NCBI GenBank assembly: GCA_009694295.1
Contig: SHVJ01000015.1
Coordinates: 1-33,491 of the forward strand
Direction: 5' to 3'
Source: Acidimicrobiia bacterium
GTDB lineage: Bacteria > Actinomycetota > Acidimicrobiia > IMCC26256 > PALSA-555
Length of the DNA: 33,491 bases
Shown here: positions 1 to 7,386 of the stretch, one piece after another
Layout: every line of letters starts with the position of its first letter
How positions within the stretch are numbered: position 1 is the first letter of the stretch
Program-made: the position numbers and the translations under genes
The notes under the pieces: model-generated
Seen by the model: only the letters and a program-made list of their open reading frames with translations
Told to the model about the DNA's origin: nothing
The model's database searches: none

Positions 1-892
1 CGCGCTGATCGCCGGGGCCACGCTCGTCTCGATGGAGCGTTGGGAGCCACGCGCCGCGGCCAACCTCATCGACGCCGAGGGCGGCTCGTTCATCTACGGC
101 CCGCCAACGATGGCGCGCGACCTCGTCGACCTCGCCGACGAGTGGCGCCCCGCTGGTCCGCTGAAGATGATCTGTGCGGGCGCGCCGATCCCGCGGCAGA
201 TGTGCGTCGACGCACGCGAGCGTCTCGGTATGGCGCTCATCCCCGGCTACGGCCAGACGGAACACCTCCACTCCGTGCTCGGTCGGCTCGACGACCCGAT
301 CGAGAAGCTCACCGACTCCGACGGCCGGGCGCTTCCGGGCGTGCTGCTGCGCGCGATCGCCGACGACGGTAACGAGTGCCCACCCGGCGAGCCCGGCGAG
401 CTCGAGTGCCGCGGCCCCAACGTGGCGCTCGGCTACTTCAACCAGCCCGACCTCACCAATGAGACGTTCCGTCCCGACGGCTGGCAGGTGACCCAAGACC
501 TCGGAACCTTCGACGAAGACGGCTACCTCCGCATCGCCGGCAGGAAGCGAGACATCATCATCCGCGGCGGGTTGAACGTGTCGCCGCGGGAGGTCGAGGA
601 GCTCCTGCTCCGACTGCCTGACGTGAAGGATGCGGCGGTAGTGGGCGTCCCCGACGCAAGGTACGGCGAGCGCATCTGTGCCTTCATCGTCCCAACCGGC
701 AAGGCGACCCCGACGGTTGACGAGGTCACGGCAGCGTTCGGAGAGATGGGCGTTGCCAAGTACAAGTGGCCCGAACGCATCGAGCAGATCGTCGAGCTCC
801 CGCTGACGACGACGGGCAAGGTTCGCCATCAGGCGCTACGGGATCGCCTCAATACAGGTCTTGACGCGTCGCTTGGCAAGATGAAGCGGTGA
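1..892 (+). CDS. Acyl-CoA synthetase (AMP-forming), C-terminal part
   Basis: An open frame enters from the left edge (first full codon at base 2) and ends with TGA at 890-892. It carries the second half of an ANL-superfamily adenylating enzyme, which activates a carboxylic acid to acyl-AMP and then acyl-CoA. Visible motifs are the A5 box GYGQTE, the A7/A8 stretch DLGTFDEDGYLRIAGRKRD and the hinge-following RGGLNVSPREVEE. The A10 motif TTTGKVRHQ supplies the catalytic lysine. The AMP-binding P-loop (A3) lies outside the window. An internal ATG at 32 is not a credible start, because the frame stays open upstream with ligase-like residues. The style resembles medium-chain or cyclohexanecarboxylate-type ligases, but the substrate cannot be read from sequence. 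It converges on the MOSC gene. Confidence 0.93.
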   Translation, partial: ALIAGATLVSMERWEPRAAANLIDAEGGSFIYGPPTMARDLVDLADEWRPAGPLKMICAGAPIPRQMCVDARERLGMALIPGYGQTEHLHSVLGRLDDPIEKLTDSDGRALPGVLLRAIADDGNECPPGEPGELECRGPNVALGYFNQPDLTNETFRPDGWQVTQDLGTFDEDGYLRIAGRKRDIIIRGGLNVSPREVEELLLRLPDVKDAAVVGVPDARYGERICAFIVPTGKATPTVDEVTAAFGEMGVAKYKWPERIEQIVELPLTTTGKVRHQALRDRLNTGLDASLGKMKR

Positions 893-934
893 CCCATCGC
901 TACCGGATCACGCCGCCATCGACACCACCTCGCG

Positions 935-1648
935 TTACAGGCACGCAGTCGGCGATGGCACTTCGGCCGGGTAGCGCCTACGAAAGGTGGAGCATGCCGC
1001 GCCACTCGGACGAGAGCTCTGGGACCGCAGCGACGCGCTCGATGCGCGCGGGATCGTGACGTTTGCGGTCGGCGGCAGCTGCGTGCGCATCGGCGACCGT
1101 GACGTTGGACGGATGGTGCCGGACGACGGCGATGGTTCCCTGAGTCGGGGGGTGCCGGTCTGGATCACCCGCAGATACCACCCCGTGCGGCCCGTCGCCT
1201 TCATGCGGGCTCCGATGTCTCGCACGCCACGGTGCAGCGTGAGCTTGAAGCATGGCCACCGGGGCTGTGTGATCTCCACCACGGCATCACCCCACTGCCA
1301 TCGGTCGCCGATCGCGACATCGCTTTCCGTGGCTCCCGTGATCGTCAGGTTCTCGCCGAACGCGCCCGGTCCGATCGGCTGGTCGAGCTCAAGCGACCAT
1401 GCTGCGAAGTGTTCGGCCGAGTACGCGTAGACGGCTTTGTCGACACCTCCGTGCACCGTGCGGTCGGCCTGGTCATCACCCTGGAGGTTGATCGCTCCAA
1501 GTGCGATGGTGGGTGACGTCATCGGTTGCTTGACGATCGCGCTCCACACGACGTCACCGTCGGTCGTGGTAGCGAGCGGGGCCGGCTTTCCCACGCGGAC
1601 CGAGAGAAGCTCTATGGAGTCGACGCGACCCGCGTCATCACCGGTCAT
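935..1648 (-). CDS. MOSC domain protein, YiiM-like, with apparent C-terminal frameshift
   Basis: MOSC proteins bind a molybdenum-cofactor sulfur or act on N-hydroxylated compounds; YiiM is the E. coli relative. The ATG at 1648 shares its A with the TGA of the upstream ligase (TGATG), which suggests translational coupling. Seen: GDDQADRTVHGGVDKAVYAY (about residues 57-76), GENLTITG (98-105) and the conserved Cys133 in QPRWPCFKL. After about residue 165 this frame becomes low-complexity Ser/Arg/Pro up to the stop at 935. In the frame ending at 978, the expected tail continues (GTIAVVRHHPSNVTVADAH, then LPELSSEWR-like residues). The switch falls at a G6 run (1147-1152); one more base would give a 223-residue protein, the usual YiiM size. 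It may be a real mutation or a sequence error. Confidence 0.8.
   Translation of the reverse strand: MTGDDAGRVDSIELLSVRVGKPAPLATTTDGDVVWSAIVKQPMTSPTIALGAINLQGDDQADRTVHGGVDKAVYAYSAEHFAAWSLELDQPIGPGAFGENLTITGATESDVAIGDRWQWGDAVVEITQPRWPCFKLTLHRGVRDIGARMKATGRTGWYLRVIQTGTPRLREPSPSSGTIRPTSRSPMRTQLPPTANVTIPRASSASLRSQSSRPSGAACSTFRRRYPAEVPSPTACL
1147..1152. other. G6 homopolymer at MOSC frame break
   Basis: This is a run of six G on the plus strand (six C in the coding strand). It sits exactly where MOSC-family similarity moves from the frame ending at 935 to the frame ending at 978. Seven bases would join both halves into one reading frame. Homopolymers are common sites of slippage and of sequencing indels. 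Confidence 0.7.
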
Positions 1649-3072
1649 CAGTTGTGGGTGATGGAGACGACGCGCGGCTTCTTGTAGGAGGCGAGGCGTG
1701 CTGCACAGTGGTCGATGATGTCGCCCTCCGTCACAGCGGCCCCCGCTTCGAGCACGATGGTCGCGGCGACGACCTGGCCCCACTCGGCGTCTGGGATGCC
1801 CGTGACCTGGCAGTCGGCGACCGCCGGGTGGGTCTTGATGCAAGCCTCGACTTCGGCAGGATAGATGTTCTCGCTCCCTGACTTGATGATGCGTTCCATC
1901 GAACCGAGCCAGGCGATCGAGCCATCGTCTTCGCGGCGAGCGAGGTCGTTGGTGTGGTGCCAGCTATCCCGTTGGTGCGTTGCGTTGAGATCGGTTCGCT
2001 CGTAGTAGCCGTTCATCGAGGTAGCGCCTCTGGCGACGAGCTCGCCGACTTCGCCTGGTGGTACCTCGTTGCCGTTTTCGTCGACGACGCGAGCTTGTAC
2101 GCCCGGCAGTGGACGGCTTCCGAGTGCGTGGTACGTGAGCATTCCCATAGTTTCGGTTTGGCCGTAGCCACCGGGTTGGTTGTCCCACGGGCTGGACCCG
2201 AGGGTGACCATCGCGTCCCACTTTGGGTTGCGCGGTGGTGAGCGGAGGCTCTTGAGGTCGCGCTTGCCGTCCTTGTTGACATCAACGATCTCGTTGATGG
2301 TCTTGTCGACGAAGTAGGACGTGGTGCAGCGCTCGGTTTCGATGAACTGGCAAAGCTGTTCCGCGTTGACTCGTCTGGCGAAGACATTCGTACCGCCGCG
2401 GTGGAAGGTGCCGATGAGGTTCATCAGGCCGGCGACATGGAACATCGGCTCGCTCGCCAGGTACGTCGTCTCGTAGGTGAACTCATGGGTTGCACCCCAG
2501 ACGAGTGACTGCCAGAACATTGCCATTTGACTGAGCAATGCGCCGTTCGGCGTGCCTTCGAATGCCGCGGTGTAGAGCATGAGCGCCGAGGCCGCCGCAT
2601 CGACCACGACTTCGGAATCGATCGGCAGCATGTCGGCGAGCACGGTCTCGTACTCGCCGTTGTCGTGCTGGATCCACCTGGCCTGGTGCGTTGCCTTCTC
2701 GCGCGCCGCTCGCACGCGTTCGCCGATCTCTTCGTCTTGCCAGATCACGACCCTTGGCTTCGAGTCATCGATCACGAACGCCATCTCGTCGGCCGAATTG
2801 CGCCAGTTGATCGGGCAGCAGATCGCGCCGAGCTTGGCCGTCGCCAGGAGCGTCTCGAGGAAGCGGTGGCAGTTCTGTCCGAGCCACAACACGCGCTCGC
2901 CGTCCCCAACGCCAAGACCGGTGAGCCCATTCGCTAGGCGGTTCACCCGGTCGTCGAGCTCGGGATACGTGAACCGGTGGTCGCCGCACACGACCGCGGT
3001 GCGGCTGGGGTACGAGCGGCGATGCTCACGCAGCACGTCGCCGAACGTGAGTGAGCAGCGCGGGTCGGTCAC
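1648..3072 (-). CDS. Atypical AMP-dependent acyl-CoA synthetase-like protein
   Basis: This 474-residue ANL-superfamily protein starts at GTG (3072-3070), and that codon overlaps the ALDH stop as GTGA. It has the N-terminal fold (LTFGDVLREHRR, HRFTYPELDDRVNRLANGL), A5 as GGYGQTETMGM, A7 as WHHTNDLA and A8 as GSMERIIKSGSENIYPAEVE. Two hallmarks are unusual. The A3 phosphate loop reads MLYTAAFEGTPNGALLSQ, so the usual TSGTTG-x-PKG has degenerated and its lysine is Asn. The protein stops at ASYKKPRVVSITHN, before the A10 motif with the catalytic lysine. From memory, other actinobacterial ligase-like proteins share the TAAF...PNGALLSH loop, so this may be a subfamily trait. It may be a CoA ligase with altered chemistry or a non-adenylating homologue. 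Confidence 0.85.
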   Translation of the reverse strand: MTDPRCSLTFGDVLREHRRSYPSRTAVVCGDHRFTYPELDDRVNRLANGLTGLGVGDGERVLWLGQNCHRFLETLLATAKLGAICCPINWRNSADEMAFVIDDSKPRVVIWQDEEIGERVRAAREKATHQARWIQHDNGEYETVLADMLPIDSEVVVDAAASALMLYTAAFEGTPNGALLSQMAMFWQSLVWGATHEFTYETTYLASEPMFHVAGLMNLIGTFHRGGTNVFARRVNAEQLCQFIETERCTTSYFVDKTINEIVDVNKDGKRDLKSLRSPPRNPKWDAMVTLGSSPWDNQPGGYGQTETMGMLTYHALGSRPLPGVQARVVDENGNEVPPGEVGELVARGATSMNGYYERTDLNATHQRDSWHHTNDLARREDDGSIAWLGSMERIIKSGSENIYPAEVEACIKTHPAVADCQVTGIPDAEWGQVVAATIVLEAGAAVTEGDIIDHCAARLASYKKPRVVSITHN

Positions 3073-4529
3073 TTCGGCCAGTACACCGTCTTGAGCTCCA
3101 GGTACTCGTGCAACCCATGATCACTCAGCTCGCGGCCGAGGCCGCTGCGCTTGAAGCCCCCAAACGTGCCGTTGAGGCTCAGGCCACCGGCGCCACCGTT
3201 CACGTTCACCATGCCGATGCGCAGCCGCTGCGCCACCGCCATCGCCCGGGGAGTACTGCCGCTCCACACCCACGAGCACAGCCCGTAGCGGGAATCGTTG
3301 GCGATGCGTACGGCGTCGTCCTCGTCACGGAACGGGATCACGCAGGCGACGGGCCCGAAGATCTCGTCCTGGGCAACGGGCCACGAGTTGTCCACGCCGA
3401 CGAGCAGCGTCGGCTCCAGGAAGTAGCCGCGGTCAAGGTGTGCGGGTCGCTTGCCGCCGAAGGCGATCGACGCGCCATCGTCGAGTCCCGACTGGATGTA
3501 GTGCTCGGCGCGAGCGCGCTGCGACTCACGGATGAGCGGGCCCATCTGCACGGTCGGGTCCGACGGGTCGCCCACCTTCACGCCCGCGAGCGTGTCGACC
3601 ATGCGGGCCACGAACTGGTCGTGCACCGATTGCTCCACGAGCATGCGGGTCGGATTGCCGCAGCCCTGTCCTTGGTGGCGGATGTACTGGTTGGCTGCGG
3701 CTGCAGCGATGGTGTCGATGTCGGCGTCGGCGAACACGATGTACGGCGCCTTCCCGCCGAGCTCGAGCAGCAGGTGCTTCAGCGAGTCCGACGCCTGGCT
3801 CATGATGCGGCTGCCCACCACGTCGGAGCCGGTGAACGCCACCATGTCGACGCCCGGGTGCGACGTGAGCTCTTCGCCCGCAGCGGCGTCGCCGGTGACT
3901 ACGTTCACCACACCGGGCGGGAAGTCGGCCGCTTCGAAAGCTTCCGCGAGCGCGAACGCCTCGAGCGGCGTGTACGGCGACGGCTTCAGCACCACTGAAT
4001 TGCCCATGGCGAGCGCGGGGCCGAGCTTCCAGAGGTTGAGGTACATCGGGAAGTTGAACGGCGTGATCGCCGCCACCACACCCACCGGCACCTTGAAGAT
4101 CGCACCGTCGCCGGCGAGCGATGGGTCGTTCAAGGGCTCGACGTAGGGGAACGTGGCGGCGCGTTCGGCCCAGTGCCGGAAGTGATTGATGCCGACGGTG
4201 GTCTGCGTCGAGTTTGCCAAGTCGACGACCGACCCGGCCTCGGCGATGTTGAGCTCCGCGTACGCAGGCTGACGCTTCATCATCTGGTCGGCGGCGCGCA
4301 GCATGAGCATCGATCGCTCGTGGGGAGTGAGCCGGCCCCATGGCCCCTCGTCGAACGCCGCGCGAGCAGCGAGCACAGCCTTCGTGACGTCCTTCGTCGA
4401 CGCCTGGGGGACCGACCCGACGATCTCCTCGGTCGCCGGGTTTACGACTTCGAGGCTCTCGGTCCCGGTGCCGTCCTCCCACTTCCCGTCGATGAAGAGC
4501 TTGTACTCCCAGCGCGGTCCGACGGTCAC
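3069..4529 (-). CDS. Aldehyde dehydrogenase, NAD(P)-dependent
   Basis: This 486-residue ALDH-superfamily enzyme oxidises an aldehyde to the carboxylic acid, which the next gene's ligase-like product might then handle. The GTG start at 4529 is chosen because it gives a normal N-terminus (GPRWEYKLFIDGKWEDG) and overlaps the previous stop as GTGA; a longer frame to 4730 runs through the upstream gene. Seen: PFNFP (about 157-161), cofactor-contacting Lys182 in VLKPSP, FTGS (232-235), general base Glu256 in LELGGKAP, nucleophile Cys290 in HQGQGCGNPTRM and EIFGPVACV near residue 390. All catalytic positions are intact. The substrate is unknown. It is the third gene of a five-gene overlapping operon. 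Confidence 0.95.
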   Translation of the reverse strand: MTVGPRWEYKLFIDGKWEDGTGTESLEVVNPATEEIVGSVPQASTKDVTKAVLAARAAFDEGPWGRLTPHERSMLMLRAADQMMKRQPAYAELNIAEAGSVVDLANSTQTTVGINHFRHWAERAATFPYVEPLNDPSLAGDGAIFKVPVGVVAAITPFNFPMYLNLWKLGPALAMGNSVVLKPSPYTPLEAFALAEAFEAADFPPGVVNVVTGDAAAGEELTSHPGVDMVAFTGSDVVGSRIMSQASDSLKHLLLELGGKAPYIVFADADIDTIAAAAANQYIRHQGQGCGNPTRMLVEQSVHDQFVARMVDTLAGVKVGDPSDPTVQMGPLIRESQRARAEHYIQSGLDDGASIAFGGKRPAHLDRGYFLEPTLLVGVDNSWPVAQDEIFGPVACVIPFRDEDDAVRIANDSRYGLCSWVWSGSTPRAMAVAQRLRIGMVNVNGGAGGLSLNGTFGGFKRSGLGRELSDHGLHEYLELKTVYWPK

Positions 4530-5812
4530 GTCCTGCTCGCAATACGGAGGCCAAACAGCGCTGCCGCGTTGCCACTCATGAGCGCGTCGGTCGTCTTCTC
4601 GTCGATGCCGTTGCCTCCGAGCATCGCCTTCGCTTCTGCTGGCGTTGACGTGTCGTGGTTGGGGTAGCGGCTCCCGAACGCGGCTTTGGCGCCGACCTCG
4701 TCGATGAGGTGCGCGACGGGCGTTTCCCAACCGTCGAACGACAGCAGCATCGGATGCTCAGCGACTACGTCTTCGGGTTCGAGGCTCACTGGGTTTTCGG
4801 GTGGGTTGAGCACGCCGGGGATCGAGAGCCAGAGGTACGTCTCGGCTTTCTCGAGCACGAGCGGGAGCCACGCCGCGCCGGAGTGCATCAGCGCCACTTT
4901 GAGCGTCGGCAGGTCTTCGAGCAGGCCGGTGAACAGGGCGGCAGTGAGGAACGTTGCGTTGTCTTGGAAGTTCGCCGTCGGCTCGGCGACCGTATGGCCG
5001 ATCTGGAGCTTCGACGACACGCGTTCGACGAATGAGCCGGCGCTCGTTGCTTCGGGATTCGTGATCCCGGACGACGGGTGTACCGCCGCGACGATCCCGA
5101 GCTCGTCGAGTTGCTCCCACACTTGACGGAAGTGCGCGTCGGTCACGAACACGCCGTTCGCAGGGTGGTGGTACGCCATGAACGCCGACCCGCCACCCGA
5201 TCCGTTCATCGCCGCGTTCGTCAGGGCGTTCGGCTCGGCTGCGTAGAACATCGGGCGGATCGCCACCGATCGGAAGCCAAGGTCGGCGATGCGGTCGAGC
5301 TCGCGTCGTGCGTGCAGCACGCTCTGGAGCGGAAGCACCGCGGCGGGGTGCAGCCGCTCGGGCGCGGCCTGCGCGAAGTCGTGGACCCAATCGTTGTACG
5401 CCCGGGCGAGCACCGCAGCCACGTCGGGGTTCTCCACCAACGGCAGATGCTCGGCGAACAGCGTGGGGAAGACCACGGACTGGTCCACGCCCATCTCGTC
5501 CATGTCGGCGAGGCGCAGGTCGGCGTCCCACGCACCCGGGTTCGGATCGTGGAACACATGCGGATCGAGTGAGCCGATGTCACGCGCCGTCATCCCCGGT
5601 CGCCAGATCGCCTCCCGGATGATGCGCGATCGTCCGAGCTCGCGCACCGGCACACCGTTGCGGATCGTGAGCCGGTTGCCGTCGTCGTCGAACCCGTGCC
5701 ACAGCGCGGCCCGCGCCATCGCTTGGTACTCGCTCGGGACGTAGTCATCCCAGAGGAACTCGGGCTCGTAGACGTGCGAGTCGACGTCGACGACCCCGTT
5801 CGTGGGGCTCAT
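4526..5812 (-). CDS. Amidohydrolase_2-family metal-dependent hydrolase, Asp-to-Arg at metal site
   Basis: This 428-residue TIM-barrel protein belongs to the amidohydrolase_2 (ACMSD/gamma-resorcylate-decarboxylase-like) family, whose members hydrolyse or decarboxylate ring acids. The start ATG at 5812 overlaps the previous stop (ATGA); the frame upstream to 5890 is antisense-like sequence. Seen: N-terminal metal motif DVDSHVYEPEFLWDDYV, MDEMGVDQSVVFPTL, RAYNDWVHDFAQ, a barrel histidine in AAVHPSSG and the late motif AAFGSRYPNHD. In the other four amidohydrolases of the window, the late motif has Asp (for example WSTDYPH); here Arg382 (CGC, 4667-4669) takes its place. That suggests altered or lost metal chemistry, possibly as partner of the adjacent homologue at 5809-7197. 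Confidence 0.9.
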   Translation of the reverse strand: MSPTNGVVDVDSHVYEPEFLWDDYVPSEYQAMARAALWHGFDDDGNRLTIRNGVPVRELGRSRIIREAIWRPGMTARDIGSLDPHVFHDPNPGAWDADLRLADMDEMGVDQSVVFPTLFAEHLPLVENPDVAAVLARAYNDWVHDFAQAAPERLHPAAVLPLQSVLHARRELDRIADLGFRSVAIRPMFYAAEPNALTNAAMNGSGGGSAFMAYHHPANGVFVTDAHFRQVWEQLDELGIVAAVHPSSGITNPEATSAGSFVERVSSKLQIGHTVAEPTANFQDNATFLTAALFTGLLEDLPTLKVALMHSGAAWLPLVLEKAETYLWLSIPGVLNPPENPVSLEPEDVVAEHPMLLSFDGWETPVAHLIDEVGAKAAFGSRYPNHDTSTPAEAKAMLGGNGIDEKTTDALMSGNAAALFGLRIASRT

Positions 5813-7197
5813 GGCGTCGCCGCCGTCGTACGCCGCGGATGCGCCTGCTCCGCCGCCCACGCGTCGAGCTCGGGACCGCCGGGGAACCACGCCGGGCGCA
5901 CGATCGGCGCCGGCTCCTCGGTCACGAACATCGCCGCGTCGATGTTGTACATGCGACGTGCGTTACCGCCGAGCATCTTCGCCTGCACGTCGTCGGGCAT
6001 GCCGACCTTACGCATCGCGCGGATGGCGCTCCACGAGTCAGCCGCGTCGTGGTGGTAGCAGTCCGACGCCCAGATCGCGAGGTCGCCGAAGGTGTCCCAT
6101 TGCTTCATCGTCTGCGTCTCGTCAGATTCGAACGAGATCACGCACTGCTCGTGGAACGCCTCCGACGGCAGTCGCTTCGCCTCCCACTTCCGCTCGTTGG
6201 CGTACAGCTCGAACAACCGGTCGCAATGCGCGAGGAACGCCGGAAGCCACTGCGAATTTGATTCGAACACCGCCATGCGCAGTCTTGGGTACCGGTCGAG
6301 GAACCCGGACAGCAGCACCTGTGCGAGCCACACCTGGATCTCGAAGATGAACGACAACGTCTGGCTGTCGGCGCCCGCGTACGCGACCAACTCACCCGGC
6401 GATGCGAGCAACCCTGGGCCGGCCGTCGACGGCGGGTGGTGCGCGGGGAATGTGTGCATGCCGAGCACCACGCCCGTCTCTTCGAACGCTCGGAACAGGT
6501 CGTCCATCGTGGCCGGCGGGGTGCCGCCGAGTCCGAACGCCGCCTTGCTCAGCCCGAGGTCGTTCGGGTAGCGGCCCGCGGCGTCGAACGGGCGCATGAG
6601 CGCGACGGGGAACTTGAGTTCGGCGACGCGCCGCAGCTCCCGCACCGCGTGCTCCGCGCTCTGGAGGGGGAGCAGCGCGGCGGGGAAGAGGCGCTTCTTC
6701 ACTTCGCCGCACCAGTCGCGGGCGAAGTCGTTGTACGCGCGGCAGAACGCAGCCACGCCGAGCACGTTCTCGGCGAAGGGGAGGTTCTGGATCACCTTCG
6801 TGGGGATCACGAGCACCTGGTCGATGCCCATGAGGTCGAGGTCGAGCACCCGCGCCTTCGGGTCGGTGGCGCCCTTGTGCTCGAGGTAGTCGCGCTGTTC
6901 GTCGGTGAGCGGCACCATCGACGCCAACCGACGGACGATCAACTTGTTCATCTGCGGCCCGGCGATGCAGATCGGGTTGTACATGCCCGCCGGGGCGTAC
7001 TCACCGTTCCCGCCGCCGCTGGCCTTCTCGCCGTTCAGGAAGGCCTGCTCGTTGGTCTTCCAGTAGGTGGCCCGCACGAGCTCGCGCTCGGGCTTGGGCA
7101 CGTACTCCCAGATCTTCAGCGGGTCGTTGATGTGGGCGTCGCAGTCGAAGACGGCGAAGTCCTTGGTCACCCGTTCGGCCCCGCTCCCCGTATCCAT
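5809..7197 (-). CDS. Amidohydrolase_2-family metal-dependent hydrolase
   Basis: This first gene of the minus-strand operon encodes 462 residues. The family uses a metal in a TIM barrel to hydrolyse or decarboxylate cyclic or aromatic acids. Seen: FAVFDCDAHINDP near the N-terminus (D-x-H metal motif), DLDLMGIDQVLVIPTKV, CRAYNDFARDWCGEV, the barrel histidine in VVLGMHTFPAHHP, VFESNSQWLPAFL and the late metal Asp in IWASDCYHHD. It therefore keeps the residues its neighbour lacks. ATG 7197 is used because the frame does not extend further; no strong Shine-Dalgarno sequence is visible, and a GTG at codon 10 (RVTKDF) is an alternative. The two adjacent genes are distant paralogues and could form a hetero-oligomer (inference). 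Confidence 0.92.
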   Translation of the reverse strand: MDTGSGAERVTKDFAVFDCDAHINDPLKIWEYVPKPERELVRATYWKTNEQAFLNGEKASGGGNGEYAPAGMYNPICIAGPQMNKLIVRRLASMVPLTDEQRDYLEHKGATDPKARVLDLDLMGIDQVLVIPTKVIQNLPFAENVLGVAAFCRAYNDFARDWCGEVKKRLFPAALLPLQSAEHAVRELRRVAELKFPVALMRPFDAAGRYPNDLGLSKAAFGLGGTPPATMDDLFRAFEETGVVLGMHTFPAHHPPSTAGPGLLASPGELVAYAGADSQTLSFIFEIQVWLAQVLLSGFLDRYPRLRMAVFESNSQWLPAFLAHCDRLFELYANERKWEAKRLPSEAFHEQCVISFESDETQTMKQWDTFGDLAIWASDCYHHDAADSWSAIRAMRKVGMPDDVQAKMLGGNARRMYNIDAAMFVTEEPAPIVRPAWFPGGPELDAWAAEQAHPRRTTAATP

Positions 7198-7230
7198 GCG
7201 GTTCTCATGGTGTCACGACGACCCCCATTC

Positions 7231-7250
7231 CATCAACGTCCGCGTTGACG
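7231..7250 (+). repeat. Left copy of inverted repeat flanking the DUF222/HNH gene
   Basis: CATCAACGTCCGCGTTGACG. It matches the reverse complement of 8624-8643 at 17 of 20 positions. Each copy is itself partly palindromic (TCAAC, six bases, GTTGA). A third related sequence in direct orientation lies inside the gene at 8124-8143 (16 of 20 identical). Confidence 0.65.
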
Positions 7251-7301
7251 GGCGGGGCCCGGAGGCCCCAAAAGATTTCTCGAGATTTCTGCCATTGTGA
7301 C

Positions 7302-7330
7302 TTGCGAAGCGAACAGACGTTCGATAGGGT
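7302..7330 (+). promoter_or_regulatory. Promoter-like -35/-10 for the DUF222/HNH gene
   Basis: TTGCGA (7302-7307) is followed by a 17-base spacer and TAGGGT (7325-7330). The second box fits the TAnnnT -10 consensus of actinobacterial housekeeping sigma factors; the first matches TTGACA at 4 of 6 bases. The gene starts 57 bases downstream. This is inferred from pattern only. Confidence 0.4.
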
Positions 7331-7372
7331 ACCGATCACTACTTCCCCTTGATCATCAGGTGAACGCTCCCG

Positions 7373-7380
7373 AAGGAGGG
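7373..7380 (+). promoter_or_regulatory. Strong ribosome-binding site deciding GTG start at 7387
   Basis: AAGGAGGG lies six bases upstream of GTG 7387. It is the strongest Shine-Dalgarno sequence I noticed in the window and supports the GTG rather than a later ATG. Confidence 0.7.
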
Positions 7381-7386
7381 AAGTAG

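Larger units (their letters stand above)
7198..7386. other. Divergent intergenic region before the HNH gene
   Basis: This short gap lies between the minus-strand amidohydrolase operon and the plus-strand DUF222/HNH gene. It holds the left 20-bp repeat (7231-7250) and a perfect 6-bp GC stem GGGGCC/GGCCCC with loop CGGA (7254-7269). It also holds a promoter-like site and a strong ribosome-binding site for the HNH gene. I see no clear promoter for the minus operon. Confidence 0.6.

Noticed and set aside
915-959. Inverted repeat GCCATCG/CGATGGC between convergent genes
   Set aside because: The arms are 7 bases with a 31-base loop and no U-tract. This is too weak to call a terminator.
7254-7269. 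GGGGCC-CGGA-GGCCCC stem as a terminator
   Set aside because: It is a good stem but has no U-tract in either direction, and it lies between divergent gene starts, so it is not placed as a terminator.
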